64,000 bases of DNA, taken from the NCBI RefSeq assembly GCF_963583255.1, contig NC_084813.1, positions 6,434,001 through 6,498,000 on the forward strand, given 5' to 3'. Of the stretch, positions 10,691 through 21,635 are shown piece after piece (position 1 is the stretch's first letter; every line of letters begins with the position of its first letter). The translations under genes and the position numbers were made by a program. This stretch comes from Pyrus communis. Taxonomy: Eukaryota; Streptophyta; Magnoliopsida; Rosales; Rosaceae. The notes beneath the pieces are model-generated. The model worked only from the letters and a program-made list of their open reading frames with translations, did not search any database and had not been told where the DNA came from.

Positions 10691-11097
10691 TTCTCTATGT
10701 ATAAAGCCAACAATGTTGTGAATTGTATTTTTTGGGGTCACAAGCTTCATAAAAAAGAAGTAGATAGAAATGCCCCCCAAACAAAAAAGTTCAAAAGCAA
10801 TCCAAAATACTGCACCAAATAATGCTAGGTTATTTTTGCCATATAAACAGTGTTTTTTTAATAATTAATTCTTTTTGTACAGTTTTTTTTTTTGGTACAG
10901 TTTTTTTTATTTTTTATTTTTTTTATAATTAGTACCTCACAATATGCTAGCAATAATATAATTCAATCAGTTTTTTTATTAAATATTATTTCTCTATTTT
11001 TGAACACGTTCAAAACATGTTAAGAGATGCATAGTGCTGGTTATAAAAATGGTCTTTCGCACGCGCATAGTAATGTGATTCAATTAGTTGTCAAATG
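10691..11097. other. no gene seen
   Basis: This is AT-rich sequence with several T runs (10852-10925). I found no coding match, no RNA unit and no clear element ends. Confidence 0.6.
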
Positions 11098-11172
11098 ATT
11101 TTTTTTTCTTTGAACAAATGATATTATCTACACTAAGAGGGAGGGGGTGTGCTTAGCCTCACAATGGGTTGC
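11098..11172 (-). mobile_element. 3' fragment of the first SINE family
   Basis: On minus it reads AGGCTAAGCACACCCCCTCC, then AGTGTAGATAATATCATTTG and an A-rich tail, matching the 3' half of the SINE at 14151. It is cut off exactly where the truncated Copia gag begins, at a shared CTAGC. Confidence 0.65.
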
Positions 11173-11793
11173 TAGAATTGGTCGCATGTATTTCAGGCAC
11201 GGCATTCGAGCTAGTTAGTCGAGCTTGATGATTCTTCATCAAAAGTTGGTTTTTCTTTTCAGCGAGAAGTAAAACAGAGATCAAATCCGAAAATTTGGTG
11301 AACTTTTGTGCCCTATATTGTTGTTGTAAGACAATATTGGTGGCATGGAAGGTCGAATAAGTCTTCTCCAAGAGATCTGATTCGGTTAGTTCCACTTAAC
11401 AAAACTTCAGCAGTGATTGGATTCTACAAACTTCAGAGTTGTATTCATTCACGGGCTTAAAGTCTTGGAAGCAAGGATGCTGCCAGTTGTGTCTTGCTTC
11501 AGGCAAGTAGATGTATTTCTAGTGATCAAACGGTCAGCCAGAGTAAGCTATAGGGTGCATGGGTCTTCCTGAGCGAGGTACTCGGTCTGCAGCACATCAT
11601 GGATGTGTCTTCGAATGAAGATCATTGCATTAGCTTTCTGAGCTTCGTCGATGGGTTTGTCGTCGATAGGTGCCTCGATGGTGGCTCTAATACTCTTTGC
11701 ACTAAGATAGAGCTTCACATCTTGAACCCACTTCAGGTAGTTTCTTCCAGATACTTCCAGAGCAGTGAAATCGAGCTTGTTCAAGTTCGACAT
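11159..11793 (-). pseudogene. Copia gag fragment
   Basis: It begins MSNLNKLDFTALEVSGRNYL at 11793, a typical start for the gag of this plant Copia group (UBN2-type). The first frame runs to 11548. After a disruption, similarity resumes at 11395 (LLEKTYSTFHATNIVLQQQY) and ends at about 11172. Gag normally packages the RNA into the virus-like particle. Here the zinc knuckle and everything after it are gone. The neighbouring 11599-11841 frame on the other strand is a shadow. Confidence 0.85.
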
Positions 11794-13452
11794 GTCCCTA
11801 AAATGGAGGGTACAACAAAAACGTGGTTAGTCATATGGTAATCCATAAACCTATATTGTAGAACATTCAGTGTTCTATAGACATGTATTGGTTTAATTTA
11901 TGCATGAAAGCTACAAGTTTCATGTGGTAAGTTTTAAATGAAAACTTTGGGTTTCAAAGTACTAAATATGAAACTATAGGTTCAATTTAGTTTTATGAAC
12001 AATTAGTTTATAAAGGAAAGGTTCCTGCAAGAAACACAGAATGCAATATGCTGATTTAAGTATAGTGGATTTGAGTTGCTTCAAAAACTCAAGTGTGAGA
12101 GCTTCAATACTACAACAATATATCAATGGTTCAAAGTATAAAAATAAATTATTGAATCGTTAATGTCCAAAAGTGATCTTCAGGTTAATAATTTTGGATT
12201 CATTATCAGATTAATAGATTGCAGGTCACTTTTAATTAGTTCAATAGATTGGAACCAAACGAGGTCGATCGTGGAAGCAAAATAATGTGGGAGAAGAGCC
12301 TTACAGGTTCAGTTGCAGGCTTATTGGGCCTCGGGCCAAGTGTTCTGAGTGAGCCTAATAACAACAGCTGCTGGCGTTTGGGCCAGGGAATTAGACACGG
12401 ATGCATGCCCAGCTAAAAAACTGGTCGCGGGTTTGGTCTGGGAAGCCCAACCAAAGTTAGGTCCGGGTCAGGGCGAGCTAATCCCAGCAAAAAAGTCTGC
12501 GGGAAGCGGGCCGGGGTGTATGGCACAACCCAGTGGGATACGGGCCACTACAGGTAGGCCAAATCATGCGATAACGAGCCAAGAAAGTTGTAAGCTTTCT
12601 TGGTTGGGCTAAGAGACTTTAGGCCCTATTGAGCTTATCAGGCTGAAGGCCTAGTGTGTTTGGGTCAGTACTGCAAGCCCAAAGGCTTCTGCCGTGTGGT
12701 TCAAGGGTGTCAAAGACGACACCGTGTCATGATGTGCACCACACGATTGGGCTTCAGGCTAGTGGTGGTCCGGTGGTGTCACGGTGGTGATGTGACGATA
12801 CTGCATATTTCCTTCTTCTTCTTTTTTTCTTCGAATTCTCTAGGGTTTGAAAAACCCTAACATGCTTCTAATTTATTTATATCCTTTGACTCACAATTCC
12901 ACGTAGCAACATAATTGTGTAATGCATGAAACATATATATATTGACAAATATATGAAACATATACAAGTGTACCTAATTGTTTTTGGAAGAAAAATATAA
13001 ACATAGGGGGTTCATGCATCATGGTAAATGTTTTCATGCTTCAAGATCGTTTCAAATATATTCCTTTATTTTAAACGTACCTAATTGGCATAAAACAAAT
13101 AAGAGCCTTTGAATTTTGTAGAAGATAGCCTCCTCATACGATCCGTCAGTTCCTCAGCTTCTAGCAAGGGCGTGCTGATAACGTGTTGTAGGCCTATTTA
13201 ACTGAGCTATTATAAGGGAATAGAGAGAGGGAGGCCGGCGGTAGTGAGCGAGAGAAGAGAGAGTTAATTGTGAGGTGTGTGTTATATTACCCCATTGTGC
13301 CTTTATTTATAGTAGTAAGATAGGTAAAATCCTTACCCTTTTAGGATTACAATTCTTAATAGGTAATCAACTCCTAATAGGAATATAAGAGATATTCCTA
13401 GATTCACTAGGATTTACACAATCACATTCCTATTCTAAATATGACTGCAACA
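11173..13452 (-). mobile_element. 3'-truncated Copia retrotransposon
   Basis: The 5' LTR is at 13184-13452 (reverse), starting TGTTGCAGTC and ending CAACA. A primer-binding region follows (GTTATCAGCACGCC on minus), then a leader of about 1.4 kb and a gag remnant. Protease, integrase, reverse transcriptase and the 3' LTR are missing. The leader and LTR match the longer element at 36390-43376, so the two belong to one family. Confidence 0.85.
13184..13452 (-). repeat. 5' LTR of the truncated Copia element
   Basis: It is 269 bp, the same length as the LTR at 36390-36658 and similar throughout. On minus it has CTACTATAAATAAAGGCAC as the likely TATA region. Confidence 0.88.
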
Positions 13453-14150
13453 CTTTTTAAATTATTTGGAATGAGATACTATTTTTGTTCTCATGTTTTT
13501 TACTCTCATTTTGTATGCCTCACTAAAACATACATCAGTCCTTGTGGCCTCTACTTGGGTCTATCCATCGTTTCGAGAAGGAGGGCGAAGCGAGAAAATG
13601 TATGAAATAAAAAGTTGAAAGTGAAGGCCTCTACTTCCTTCTTCTACCATTTATATATCCTTCCATTTTTTGTTTGTATTTTTGAATTTGTATATCATTC
13701 CATTACATTTGCTCAACTTCCCTCCAAGCTTCCTTCTTCTACCATTTATATATCTTTGTCTTCAATATATTTCTTCTCTATCTCTAGTAGTAGTAAAATT
13801 AAAAATGAAATGTTTATTAAATAAGAATGTGAAGTTGTTAACACTAAATACAATAATAAGTTATACCATTGAATGAAATTATAAGTATAAAATGGTTTAT
13901 TTAGGAGTGGGCCAAAATTGACCGAATCATTCAAATTGTTTTTAGTATATGGGGAGTATGGCGACAATTTTTACACGACTCAAAATTTGTGCGGACATAG
14001 GTCTGGCAACAGAGATAAATGGATTTCCTCAACAAAGAAGTCCTTTACTCATACCCATACAACGATGTATCTTCTAATTCATATAGATTGCATATAACTA
14101 AACTTTGTATTTCTTTATCTCAATGGAATTGAGTATGGTTGGCGTTATGT

Positions 14151-14325
14151 TTTTTTTTTTTTTTTTTTTTTGAGCAAACAATATTATCTACTCTAAGGGG
14201 AAGGGGTGGGCTTAACCTCCTAATGGGCTAGCAATAATGTGGTTCAAATTTGTCTTTGGCGAGAATCGAACCTAAGACCTCTCACTTATAAGTGAAGAGG
14301 AACACCATTAGACTATAGTATCAAG
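14151..14325 (-). mobile_element. tRNA-derived SINE, near full length
   Basis: On minus it has an A-box-like ATAGTCTAATGGTGTTCC and a B-box-like TAGGTTCGATTCTCGCC. The body follows, then a poly(A) tail seen as about 21 T at 14151-14171. Fragments of the same family lie at 2924, 11098 and 34346. Confidence 0.8.
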
Positions 14326-14374
14326 TGAAAAAAAAAATAGAGGAGTGAAAAACAATATGTATATTAAAAAAAAA

Positions 14375-14725
14375 AAAAAAAAAAAAAAAGAGGTATTTTG
14401 TAAGGGAATCATTAGTAGCACTCAAAAAATCTCATTTTGCACTCCAAACTTTCTATAATTGGTAAGAAAATTACACTTGTGAGGAGTGTAGAATGAGATT
14501 TTTAGAATGTTAATAACAGTTCCCTTTTGTAATACTTCATATTGTTGATATATATGTTTCCTATGAGGGGGCATGATGAAGAACATCAAATTCACAGGAT
14601 ACCAACCCTCGAACCCAGACCCTATGAGGATCATACTTGTGCACTTTCCATTAGGTTAGGAGGAAGCAGGTGGTTGATTTGCAAAAACAATTTATTTGAA
14701 GCTTGATACCATTTGGATTTGACAC
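14375..14725 (-). ncRNA. RNA unit U6, hairpin split by a MITE
   Basis: The core is about 14601-14672 with B-box-like GGTTCGAGGG. The closing helix is decayed (ACCTGCTTCC against GAGGGTTGGT). The upstream box is CCAAATGG at 14707-14714. The terminal hairpin is interrupted after GAGGTATTTTGTAA by a 121-bp element. The T-rich terminator (A run on plus, 14366-14389) remains. It is the partner of intact U10 (43510). Confidence 0.5.
14404..14524. mobile_element. hAT-like MITE inside the U6 hairpin
   Basis: This 121-bp element has long imperfect terminal inverted repeats beginning GGGAA (left) and ending TTCCC (right). AAAATCTCATTNTNCACTCC is shared between the arms. An 8-bp target repeat, TTTTGTAA, flanks it (14396-14403 and 14525-14532). 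An 8-bp duplication fits the hAT superfamily. Confidence 0.85.
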
Positions 14726-14865
14726 CAACCAATGTTTTCTCTAAAAAATAAGGAAAACTAATGCAAAATGGCTTCAAATCTTTACATTTTAATCAAAAAC
14801 CACACACTAACTTTATTTAATAATAACGACAAAAGACTAATAAAAATAAAAACAAAAAAAACCTA

Positions 14866-15410
14866 ACAAACCCAACTTGCTATTGTTGTCGTTGTTGGTG
14901 TTGCCCATCAATGCTTGCCGCTTTATCTTGCTAACCATCTTCTTCCAATTTGTCACAAGCCAATCAAGCTCCTAAAGGGTCTCCGTATTGATGGCCTCAA
15001 TGTCAACCTCAATCTTATCCCCATCCTGCTCTAAATGCCCATCCCTCTTCCTTATAATCTACACAATCTGCTCCATCTCCTGAGGCAAACTTTGCAACCC
15101 AATTCCTAACTTTTGCTTCTCCTCTATATTGATATCTCTCTTGTTTGGGTCATTTGCCTTTGGCTTTGGCTGCTTCAATGGCTTCACTCCAAACCTCTTC
15201 AACTATGAATTCATCTTCACAGGAGAAGATTGCACCAATGCTGGATTTGACAACGGGTTTGATGAGCTCATAGGAGCTGGAACAGGAGATGATCGGACTG
15301 GAGGAAGCCGAACCAGCTCAGGTTTCTTCTCAATTTGAACAGGCGTCTCTCTCTTTAAAACCCTTTCGGGCTCAACATGGTTCCTGGAACTCGCCCGCAA
15401 TTCCTCATCA
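14866..15410 (-). pseudogene. GTE (BET bromodomain factor) NET-domain pseudogene
   Basis: On minus, from about 15400 down, the frame reads through a serine/proline-rich linker with SSNPLSNPALVQSSPVKMNS. Next come PLKQPKPKANDPNKRDINIE and the NET domain line KLGIGLQSLPQEMEQIV. The domain closes with MVSKIKRQALMG. This matches the C-terminal part of plant global transcription factor group E (GTE4-like) proteins, which bind acetylated chromatin. The bromodomain is absent. In-frame stops fall after MNS, after EQIV and after NTETL (an expected Trp codon). One residue of the LPQEK line is missing. The frame is otherwise continuous with no visible introns, which hints at a retro-copy, though a captured exon is also possible. 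Confidence 0.8.
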
Positions 15411-15474
15411 GAACCTTATTTGGACTGGAATTCATCTCTGTGTTTGTGAACTAAGAATTAAACACAATTTATAA

Positions 15475-15905
15475 AACTTCACCAATACTTAAACACTATT
15501 CATGAAACTAGATCGATAAGTATACACTATTTATGAAACTGGATTAATAAGTAGGCATTATTTATGAAACTGGAGTAAGAACTAGACTAAATTTATGAAA
15601 CATGACCAAGAACTAGGCACTATTTATGAAAGTGGATCAATAACTAGGCACTATTTATGAAACTGGACCAAGAAAGAGACACTATTAATGAAATTGTACC
15701 AATTACTATTCATTATTTATGAAACTGGACCCAATAACTAGGCATTATTTATGAAACATGATCAAGAACTAGACATTATCAATGAAAGTGGACAAAAAAT
15801 TAGGCACTATTTATGAAATTGGACCAATAAATAGTCTGGTACCGTTCAGTTTCATAAATAGTGCAGTTTCATAAATAGTGTTCAGTTTCAAAAACAGTGT
15901 ACAAG
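15475..15905. repeat. minisatellite, about 36-bp unit
   Basis: About a dozen diverged units share CACTATTTATGAAACTGGA and AATAACTAGG. The last three units (15850-15900) are inverted, reading CAGTTTCATAAATAGTG. The array directly adjoins the GTE pseudogene. Confidence 0.85.
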
Positions 15906-16610
15906 TCCCGCACGTGCGTCAGATTTTTTTTTTTTAATTGTGTCATTTTCATTAAAAATTAAGTTTTTTATGTCATTTTTATTAAAATTTAAGGGTTTTT
16001 CATTAAAATTTATTTCTTTTTCATTAAATAAAGTTATAGCATGATTTTTTTTTTTTTTTTTTAAATAAACCTAGCCCAAACCCTATTCATGAAAGTTCCC
16101 CAAAAAATATTGTCCAACCAGTAAGGAGAATAACGTATTTGAAGCATATTCACTGCCATGTCGTGGTTCTTGTCCAATAATGCATTGCCGTGTGCAAATT
16201 TTTTTCTACATGACAATGTATGATTGGGTCAAGAAGCCACGTAGCGATGAACAAAAAATATAAGAAAAAGTAAAAAAACGACAAGGCAAGTTTACATAAG
16301 TGATAGGTCCAAGCTATAGTACTAGAGGTTGAAGTTCTTGGACTAAAGAAATTAGGCTTTAAAGAGATGGAATCGTGTCCTTATTGTCTCTCAATACCCT
16401 AGACAAACAATGGATGGATTAGAAGTTGGATTACGCCTGCCCATGATCAATCATATTTCTTTTTTTTTCCCTTTTTAGTATAAATAATTGCTAGCTTGCG
16501 CAATTTATGGGTAATATTATAACGCAAACTTATTGAACCTAATTTCTAAGGCTTGGCAGACTTTGTCAAACAATTGTGCATCTTCTAGAGGCAACGAGGT
16601 TTTACGATTT
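15906..16610. other. AT-rich spacer, no gene seen
   Basis: It has T-rich runs at 15926-15940 and 16045-16062. The part after about 16085 aligns with 43760-44010 of copy III, as ordinary spacer. Confidence 0.6.
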
Positions 16611-16612
16611 AG

Positions 16613-16772
16613 GAAAGGGAACTTTAACGAAAAGTTTCCGGTAATGTTCACTTTAACGAAAAACCATATTTTTACACTACAAAGTCAATCATAGTACTAT
16701 TCACTTTACCCTTTATTTTGTCCTTATTGTTAAAACTCAAAGTTTTCAAGTCATTTTCATTAGTTTTCTTTT
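16613..16772. mobile_element. short MITE (family with ends GGGAACTTTAACGAAAA)
   Basis: It starts GGGAACTTTAACGAAAA and ends TCATTAGTTTTCTTTTT. The middle contains TTTTACACTACAAAGTCAAT and CACTTTACCCTTTATTTTGT. Two more copies lie at 23820-23972 and 27480-28282, in the opposite sense. Confidence 0.75.
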
Positions 16773-17375
16773 TAGTAAAAGGCCTAAAATGAGTTAGTTT
16801 TTAGTTATGTCTACAATACTTTTCAAGAAGTTGCGTTGCATAAAATGGATTAATTGGGAGTAGACAGAAAATTGACCAAATCATTCAAATTAGTTTTAGT
16901 AAATGGTGAGTAGGGTGATAATTTGTGACATGACCCGAAATTTGTACCAGTATAAGTCTCAACACGTAAATGAACGGGTAACACAACCCATTACCAACCA
17001 TCATCATCTATTACTATGACTGAACCTCGTGCTCTTGGTATAGTTGAACTGAAACTCAAATAATTGAAAAGAAATAATTAATACTGTGTTTAGATGAAAG
17101 AATTGATAATTAACAGAAATTCAACACTAATTCTCCTGTACTTCTGTTCCCAAACCAAGGCAACGAAGATAAGGATAGCATATGAAAAATGATAGCCTAG
17201 TAACTAAAATACATATAACAATAGAATGCATATAACCAAGCTTTTCTCTATTTTTTTTTTTTAATTAAAATGTGATTTGGTTAGATTGGTGTTAACCTAG
17301 TAAATAAAAAAAATAAAAAAACAGGGGAAAAAAAACAAATATGTTATAAAATAAAAAATAAAAATAAAAAAATAA

Positions 17376-17626
17376 AAAACAGAGGTATTTTGAAATACCT
17401 CATGTTGTTGAAATATATATATATATATACGTACGCGCACACATACACACACATGCAATCATGATTCATCAAAGTCGCCATCTCAACGGATACCAACCTT
17501 CGAACCTGGAACCTAATGGAATAATGCTTCCACAATCCACAATTATCCACCAGGCTAGGAAGAAGGCCGGTACAAGTGCCTGCAAACTGAATCATTATAA
17601 CTGGGACCATTTGGATTTGGGCCAAT
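17376..17626 (-). ncRNA. structured RNA unit U7
   Basis: Hairpin 17382-17401 (loop TTGA) is followed on minus by CTCTG-T6. The core is at 17492-17571, with ACCGGCCTTC against GAAGGTTGGT, where G-U pairs keep the helix. A good inner hairpin pairs TGGAA with TTCCA. The upstream box TGGCCCAAATCCAAATGG is at 17607-17624. The predicted RNA is about 196 nt. Confidence 0.62.
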
Positions 17627-18760
17627 GTCCCCTTGTGGCATGAAAAATGTTGAGCGAGGGTTTTTCTAGGTCGTGTTTAATGGTTAATTTTGCATTAAAC
17701 CAAGTACCATGGTTGTTGATGCTGGTGCATTTAACCACGAGGCTACGAATAAGTTTGCTCGAGTTTGAACTCCCACAAATGAACTTTTTGGGGTTACTAA
17801 CTCTGTTTGGCATACCGTTGAATCGAAGACGAAAAATACAATGCCGTCTCATATTGTACCGAGGTTTTATGAAGAGCAAGATTAGTATATCATCAATGTG
17901 TAGTGAGATAACTCATGTGTTAATAGAAACTTATAAGCTTTTGATCTGTGTATTAACTTACATGGAATGAGATACTTTTTTGGTGTAATTATATTTTCAA
18001 GCACTCATACTGTACGCTAGTTAAAATAGAGATTGGAAATTTTTGAAATATAAAAATGAATTTATATACACACCTATTGATCATGAGGAATGATTAATTA
18101 ATATAATAAAGTTAGCTAAATTTTACGACCAAAATGTAAAAGTGAATAATCTTTACCAATGATTCAACAATCTTCGGTTTGGTTGAAAGAGTAACAATGG
18201 ATTTAGTGTCCTACTAATATTGGCCTTTATCATATTTTATCCATAAATTGACTAAGTTCATAAAAAAAGATAAAGAAGACAAAATACAATTGTTTTTTTT
18301 TTTTAATTTCATTTACATCATTAGTTCAATATATCAAATGAGGCATAAATTCTCTGAATTGAGGCTCCAAATGAGAATATATACACAAATAGATAGAGGC
18401 ATTAACTTAACTAACGATTGGACTAATATGAAGGATGAATGAGACTAGAGCCCATTGATTGATGGACGCTTAGAAGAATTTGGTCTTTTCCATCACTTTA
18501 ATTAGAGGAAATTTGTGAAATGAATTCCAATCATGTAGCAAACTGAGGTATTCTAGTACCCAGGAAGAAGGAGTGATAATTTTGCATATGACATGTTATA
18601 TGAACTCAACACCTAAACCCTAATCTAAAAATTGACACAAATATAAGGAGTTCATCGAGCACAACCAATTGCCACGCCTTCTCTTGTCTATTTTGGTAAT
18701 TACAATCACCCTATCCATTACTATTACTAGAGAGCTCATACTCTCTTTTTTTTTGTTTTT
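17380..18760. repeat. duplicated blocks A/B, copy II, shortened
   Basis: U7 matches U1 and U11. The segment 17700-17775 matches U1b and U12. The segment 18320-18740 matches 1940-2260, 4830-5110 and 47460-47850. Large parts present in copies I and III are missing here, so this copy has been deleted internally. Confidence 0.65.
17698..17775 (-). ncRNA. degenerate RNA unit U7b
   Basis: It keeps the A-box-like CGTGGTTAAATGCACC and the CCATGGT arm found in U1b and U12. The B-box side is deleted. No hairpin or T run remains. Confidence 0.35.
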
Positions 18761-19130
18761 TTTTTGGTCCAAAAAAGTATATTTCATTGCATTAAGAAAA
18801 AAACAAGGGTTGTAATTGGATGGACCAACACATATCACTGGGCCAACACAAAGGATGGCAAACAACTCAAAAAAAAAAGGGAAAGACCCCAAGTACACAA
18901 TAAACCTAGCCCAATAACCAAAACAAACAAACATAAGAGAAACTTTAATTTCTATCTTCCAAAGACTGAGCATCACAGCCGCTGCCACAAACATCTTGCT
19001 ATCAACCACCAAGATAGTCACGATGGAGAAACAACCGAAGGTTTAATTCGAACAAGACATCGCAACACAAAGACATCAACCGTTCCCTGAGAGTACACCA
19101 CAACCAAATCTCGTTACCCCAGTCCCATAG
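18745..19130 (-). mobile_element. poly(A)-tailed retroelement 3' end
   Basis: On minus the sequence ends CAATGAAATATACTTTTTTG and then an A-rich tail (18745-18775 on plus). The adjoining 18880-19130 is also found at about 3160-3370 and 53330-53560 as part of the duplications. I see no reverse transcriptase. It may be the tail of a LINE or of a retro-copied gene. Confidence 0.45.
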
Positions 19131-19429
19131 AAATTGTATTAGAAGTATTGAATGATTGATTAAGGTGGAACAGGTCTCTCCCCTAGTATTGGGTAGTATC
19201 CAAGACAACACTCCAATCCATATACTTGTATTTCTTTTCTTCTCTGCTTTTGTGCTCTCGGGGAGTTACCCATTGACACTAATAAATTGAATGCAACAAA
19301 CTGGAAATTGGATGGAATTCCCTAAATCCAGAAGATGAAGAATGAAGCATAAAACCAAACCCTAATTAATTACAATTTCAAATTACAAATTCATACAAAC
19401 CTAACCCTAAATACCAAATTACGCTATGA

Positions 19430-19452
19430 AAGAGAGAGAGAGAGAGAGAGTG
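19430..19452. repeat. (AG)n microsatellite
   Basis: There are about eleven AG units in otherwise anonymous AT-rich DNA (19131-19590), where I see no gene. Confidence 0.9.
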
Positions 19453-19595
19453 ATGAATATATGAACATAAGGTGTATTGAGGCTGTTAACCAAACCCCAA
19501 TATTTGCTGAAGAAGAAGAAGAAGATGATATATTATTTTATGTTGAACGTATTTTGTCCATAATCGTAGTTGCGTATTAGGGTAAATAAACATTT

Positions 19596-19757
19596 AGAGC
19601 AATGTTTGGAAGACTAAATTTGTAGACAAACTTTACAAACTAAATGATGTCTAACCAATAAGAAACGAGCACGTTTATCAACGCTTAAGTAATAATTCAA
19701 CCATCAATCTTCATGTCATTTAGTTTATAAATTTTGTTTTCCTAGCATTACTCAAAC
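19596..19757. mobile_element. MITE with ends GAGNAATGNTNGG
   Basis: The inverted ends are GAGCAATGTTTGGAAGAC and CTAGCATTACTC. The inner line AACTAAATGATGTCTAACCA has relatives at 20241-20395 and 32225-32397, giving three copies in the window. Confidence 0.7.
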
Positions 19758-20240
19758 ATTTAACACAAGAAAAAATTTTCACCAAAAAAAAAAAAAAGGG
19801 ACCTAATTATGTTTTTTTTATAAAACTTAATGATTTGTTAAATTACATGTTTTTTAAACTTCAACATACTATACATGTATATACATACTTCGTACATTTA
19901 ATATACGTTATTTTTACACATTTTTATTAATACATTTTAAATTTGACGTATTGTAAGGCATATTTTTAAAGTTTATTAAAAAATAAATATTAAAATTTTA
20001 AATTTTAAAAAATTTATATTATTATTTTAGCAAAGTTGCCGAATAACACACACACATTTTTATGTGCTATACTTAGTTGATAGAATGTTAACAAAATCTT
20101 AAATTGAACTATATTTTGACGAAATAAATTATACAATTGCGTAAGAATTAAAGTATCGAATGCAAAATAGTATAATTGGTGTTAACCTAATAAATGGAAC
20201 GAAATAAAATAAAACAGAGGTGAGAAAACTATATAAAAAA

Positions 20241-20395
20241 TAAGTAATGCTAGGTAGACTAAATTTCTAAACTAAATGATGTATCAATAATAAGAATTAA
20301 GCATGTTAATCAACATTTGAGTAACAATCTAATCATCAACTTTCATGTCATTTAATTTACAAAATTTTATCTATAAATTTAATCTCCGTAATATC
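20241..20395. mobile_element. MITE, second copy of the GAGNAATGNTNGG family
   Basis: It starts AAGTAATGCTAGGTAGACTA and has AACTAAATGATGTATCAATA inside. The right end is decayed (TCCGTAATATC). Confidence 0.65.
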
Positions 20396-20462
20396 TAATA
20401 TAACAAAATTTATTATTTGACAAAAAAAAAATCCCTCCAACATTACTCATAAAAAAAAAAAA

Positions 20463-20740
20463 AAAAAACAGAGGTATTTTGAAATACCTCATTTTGTTTT
20501 TATGTATAGATATATGGAAAGTGCTAAGGAAACTCTCTGAAAAACGAACTCAGCCATCTACCACCACACACATATACACATGCCTGAACATCATCCAACT
20601 CGCCATCTCAACGTTACCAGCGGTCGAACCTGAGACCTAATGGAAGCAAGCTTCAGCACTTGTACACAAGGGCAGGAAGACGACCAGTGTAAAGATCATG
20701 CAAAAATCGACTTTAAACTTTGTATTTGAGCCCAACCAAT
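20463..20740 (-). ncRNA. structured RNA unit U8
   Basis: Hairpin 20471-20490 (loop TTGA) is followed by CTCTG-T9 on minus. The core is at 20616-20688. The closing helix has changed on both sides: inner pairs GTC with GAC replace TTC with GAA, and one C-C mismatch is present. The A box is poor (TTGTGTACAAGTGCTG). The B box is GGTTCGACC. The upstream box GGTTGGGCTCAAATAC (minus) is at 20723-20738. The predicted RNA is about 226 nt. It lies outside the clearly duplicated blocks. Confidence 0.58.
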
Positions 20741-20898
20741 TACAGTATTGTATAGTCATTTTATTGATTTGACCTTTCGTAACGTGACATATGTTTGTTT
20801 TAACTTATGCATTCCGTATTTGAAATTTTACCCTCTCTTTAATAATGATAAATTTTAAAATAAAAAAAAAACTAGAAATATGAGATACTTTTGTAAAT

Positions 20899-21321
20899 AT
20901 ATTTTTATTTAGACCCAACGAAACTCTTTTTATACCTAGCTACAAAAAAAATATCTCTGTAATTCCTATTTTACCCATTATACAAAATGAAATAAGAAAA
21001 TGAAAATTAAATATCTTTCTACACCCATTCAACCAAGATCGCACCCACATGCAGCTCCACCACTCAACCACCACTCCAGACCTTCTCTCTTCTCCTGCAT
21101 ATCAGAAAGAAAAAAAAAATGGTCGGGAGGGAGACAAACCCAACAAAGACAAGGAGGAGCCCGCCGGAAGGAGAGAGAACAGTCGGGAAATAGGTTTGAT
21201 GAGTTTTTGTTTTTCCAGTTTATTTATGTTTATTATTTATGATGGTAAACTAGAGAGTTTAGGTAACAAAATATTAAAGTAGGGTTTAAAAAGAAAAAAC
21301 TAGGTCCAAATAAAATTTCTC
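20899..21321. mobile_element. MULE-like non-autonomous element
   Basis: A 10-bp target repeat, TTTTGTAAAT, flanks it (20889-20898 and 21322-21331). The short inverted ends are TTTTATTTAGACCC and TAGGTCCAAATAAAATTTC. A 9-11 bp duplication fits Mutator-like elements. The middle (21030-21200) is richer in G and C than its surroundings and could be captured sequence, but I do not recognise it. Confidence 0.7.
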
Positions 21322-21364
21322 TTTTGTAAATGGAATTCACAATGTCTTCGTTGGAAAATATAGA

Positions 21365-21635
21365 AAAACAAAGGTATTTTAGAATACCTCATTTGGTTAA
21401 AGGAATTAGAAGCTCTTCTTCGTTTATCGTACAATCATAAATTATTTTAAATACCAACCTCTCATCCATTCATCGATTCATCATCATCACCAACGCAAAT
21501 ACCAGCCTTCGAAGCCAGAATCTTGAGGAATCATGCTAACGCAATTAACCACCAGGCTAAGAAGAAGGCCGGTGCAAATGTATGCCCAAAAATAAACTTA
21601 GTCCTCACAAGTTGAGTTTGGGCCCAGCCAATTTT
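21365..21635 (-). ncRNA. structured RNA unit U9
   Basis: Hairpin 21371-21390 (loop TTAG) has one end pair changed to G-U on the minus strand. T5 follows. The core at 21501-21573 is well kept: ACCGGCCTTC pairs with GAAGGCTGGT, AGCC pairs with GGCT inside, and the A box is CTGGTGGTTAATTGCG. The upstream box TGGGCCCAAACTCAA is at about 21614-21628. The predicted RNA is about 209 nt. Confidence 0.6.

Larger units (their letters stand above)
13470..17380. repeat. duplicated block D, copy II
   Basis: This aligns with parts of 34430-44040. Shared lines include CTCCAAGCTTCCTTCTTCTA (13731 and 35758), U6/U10, and GACAATGTATGATT-GG/AG followed by AAGAAGCCAC (16213 and 43834). The SINE, the GTE pseudogene and the minisatellite here have no counterpart in copy III. 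Confidence 0.65.

Noticed and set aside
15475..15905. CRISPR-like array
   Set aside because: Units are diverged, directly adjacent and partly inverted, with no unique spacers. This is a plant minisatellite.
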